Source: Chloroflexota bacterium (lineage in GTDB: Bacteria; Chloroflexota; Anaerolineae; Anaerolineales; Anaerolineaceae). Taken from it: a stretch of 24,424 nt of DNA. Under the pieces are notes generated by a model, which had not been told where the DNA came from, searched no databases, and was given only the letters and a program-made list of their open reading frames with translations. Both the position numbers and the translations under genes were made by a program. Shown one piece after another: positions 23,216 to 24,424 of this stretch. Each line of letters opens with the position of its first letter. The stretch's first letter is position 1. The stretch covers positions 1 through 24,424 of the forward strand of contig JAJUJY010000057.1 in the NCBI GenBank assembly GCA_029265085.1. Direction: 5' to 3'.

Positions 23216-24424
23216 TTATTCTTCAATCGCCATCAAAACTCTTTCAGATGTGTACGGAAACTCATCAATCCACTTTCCAATTGCTTGATAAATCGATGCA
23301 GAAATCGCAGGGACCAATGGAAGGTACGGCATCTCACCCATCCCCCTTGCTCCCCATGGTCCAATGGGGTCCGGGTACTCAAGAATTACTGATTCTACTT
23401 TATCCGGTATATCCAGGACTGTAGGAATTAAGTAAGTTGACAATGTTTTTGTTAATACCCGGCCATCAACCTGAACAAAATTCTCCAGTATGCCATATCC
23501 TGCGGCCTGGACTACCGCTCCCTCTATTTGACCTTGCACCTGTTGAGGATTAACCGCTCTTCCAACATCATCTGCGCAAACAACCTTTAATATTTTTATT
23601 TGTCCGGTTTCAATATCGACTTCTGTTTCAACGGTCTCGGCAACATAACCGTAAGAAAAATTGGGTTCTGACTTTCCAGTTTCAGGATCTAGGGGCGTTG
23701 TTTTTGGCGGTCGATATTGATAGGTGGCTCTCGCAGGTCGTTCTTCATTTCTCCATTTTTCCAAGGCTTCGGCAGCTGCACCACGAATTGAGTTACCCGC
23801 CATAAATGTCATACGAGAAGCAGACACAGAACCAGCATTCTTTGTATAAGCCGTGTCTGAGGAAACCAGTTTCACTTTGTTTATTGGAACTCCAACTGCT
23901 TCAGCAGCCATTTGTATAAAAACAGTATGCGAGCCTTGCCCTACTTCTGCTCCTGCATGGTATAGAACGACTTCTTCAATTTCTGAGCCGCCTTTGATTT
24001 CAATACTTGCCCAACAATTTTCTGGCGCGCCAAATGAAAAACCTACATTTTTAAATGCACAGGCAAAGCCAATTCCTCTTTTTGTATGACCTGGCTCGGA
24101 AACATCAGGAAAAGCGGGATTGCGTTTCCATCCTGCTTCACCCTTACTCCAACCAGCTTGGATGGCGCATTTTTCAACAACCTTTTTGATTGAAACACCT
24201 TTTGGAAGTGGTGTTCCAACAGATAACAACGCACCTTCGTCAAGCAAATTTTTCATCCGAATTTCAACAGGATCTATTCCAAGCGCATCGGCAATTTTAT
24301 TGATCTGTGATTCCGCAGCAAACGCCCCTTGTGGACCTCCAAAACCACGAAATGCCCCATTGGGTAGATTATTCGTATAAACAGCATAAGAATCTACTTT
24401 TACATTTGGAATTTCATAAGGACC
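23216..24424 (-). CDS. Xanthine dehydrogenase-family molybdenum-binding subunit (partial, 5' end outside)
   Basis: The C-terminal 402 codons of the large subunit of a molybdenum hydroxylase run to the window edge with no stop; an internal ATG at 24256 is not the start because homology continues upstream. Seen motifs: GAFRGFGGPQGA in the pterin and Mo region, GAEVGQGSHT, GSVSASRMTFMAGN, QGQIEGAVVQAAGYG, and GARGMGE near the end, whose E (codon 23335-23333) matches the catalytic glutamate of the family. These enzymes hydroxylate purines or other N-heterocycles with water as oxygen source. FAD and iron-sulfur subunits are not in the window. Because yqeB, yqeC and mocA-type genes follow on the same strand, it is probably selenium-dependent; the substrate is not determined. 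Confidence 0.92.
   Translation of the reverse strand, partial: GPYEIPNVKVDSYAVYTNNLPNGAFRGFGGPQGAFAAESQINKIADALGIDPVEIRMKNLLDEGALLSVGTPLPKGVSIKKVVEKCAIQAGWSKGEAGWKRNPAFPDVSEPGHTKRGIGFACAFKNVGFSFGAPENCWASIEIKGGSEIEEVVLYHAGAEVGQGSHTVFIQMAAEAVGVPINKVKLVSSDTAYTKNAGSVSASRMTFMAGNSIRGAAAEALEKWRNEERPARATYQYRPPKTTPLDPETGKSEPNFSYGYVAETVETEVDIETGQIKILKVVCADDVGRAVNPQQVQGQIEGAVVQAAGYGILENFVQVDGRVLTKTLSTYLIPTVLDIPDKVESVILEYPDPIGPWGARGMGEMPYLPLVPAISASIYQAIGKWIDEFPYTSERVLMAIEE

Noticed and set aside
1..24424. CRISPR array, insertion sequence, prophage, tRNA or rRNA
   Set aside because: No regularly spaced direct repeats, transposase, integrase, cloverleaf or rRNA-like stretch was seen on either strand.

Overview
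The window reads as a chromosomal piece of an anaerobic, AT-rich bacterium (roughly 40% GC by eye, not counted), most likely a Chloroflexota member of the Anaerolineae type. This assignment is an inference. It rests on the mixture of genes: an Asp23-family gene next to nusB, an MrfA/MrfB repair pair, ATP-type PEP carboxykinase, a tungsten-pterin oxidoreductase of the AOR family, a nickel-pincer LarA homologue, a lipoprotein with a GH113-like barrel, and a selenium-type molybdenum hydroxylase maturation cluster. No rRNA, tRNA, insertion sequence, phage gene or CRISPR array was seen.

Layout. (a) 1-1600: the last codons of an unidentified gene, then a phytoene desaturase (crtI family) broken by one in-frame TAA, closed by a strong hairpin. 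(b) 1592-6120: a minus-strand AOR/GAPOR-like enzyme, diverging from a plus-strand run of VOC protein, LarA-type racemase and alpha/beta hydrolase. (c) 6191-11202: Asp23 protein, nusB, a large lipoprotein and pckA, ending in a terminator. (d) 11255-13412: minus-strand type IV prepilin peptidase and an MFS transporter, each with its own hairpin terminator downstream. (e) 13559-18273: mrfA with an inserted HNH domain, mrfB, a SAM methyltransferase and a DUF2007 protein. (f) 18270-20386: a class IV aminotransferase and a divergent S41 protease. (g) 20370-24424: a minus-strand operon for a molybdenum hydroxylase: the large subunit (cut by the window edge), yqeB, a yqeC-mocA fusion and a second mocA-like gene.

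How the genes work together. MrfA (helicase) and MrfB (DEDDh exonuclease) form a known DNA-crosslink repair pair; here the helicase also carries an HNH nuclease fold, giving three DNA-processing modules in two adjacent genes. The hydroxylase operon combines the catalytic subunit with its maturation factors, pointing to a selenium- and MCD-type molybdenum cofactor. The GAPOR-like enzyme, LarA homologue and PEP carboxykinase are all central carbon enzymes, two of them with rare metals (W, Ni). The most checkable oddities are the single nonsense codon in crtI, the HNH insertion in mrfA, the YqeC-MocA fusion, and -10 elements placed for leaderless transcripts at mrfB and the methyltransferase.
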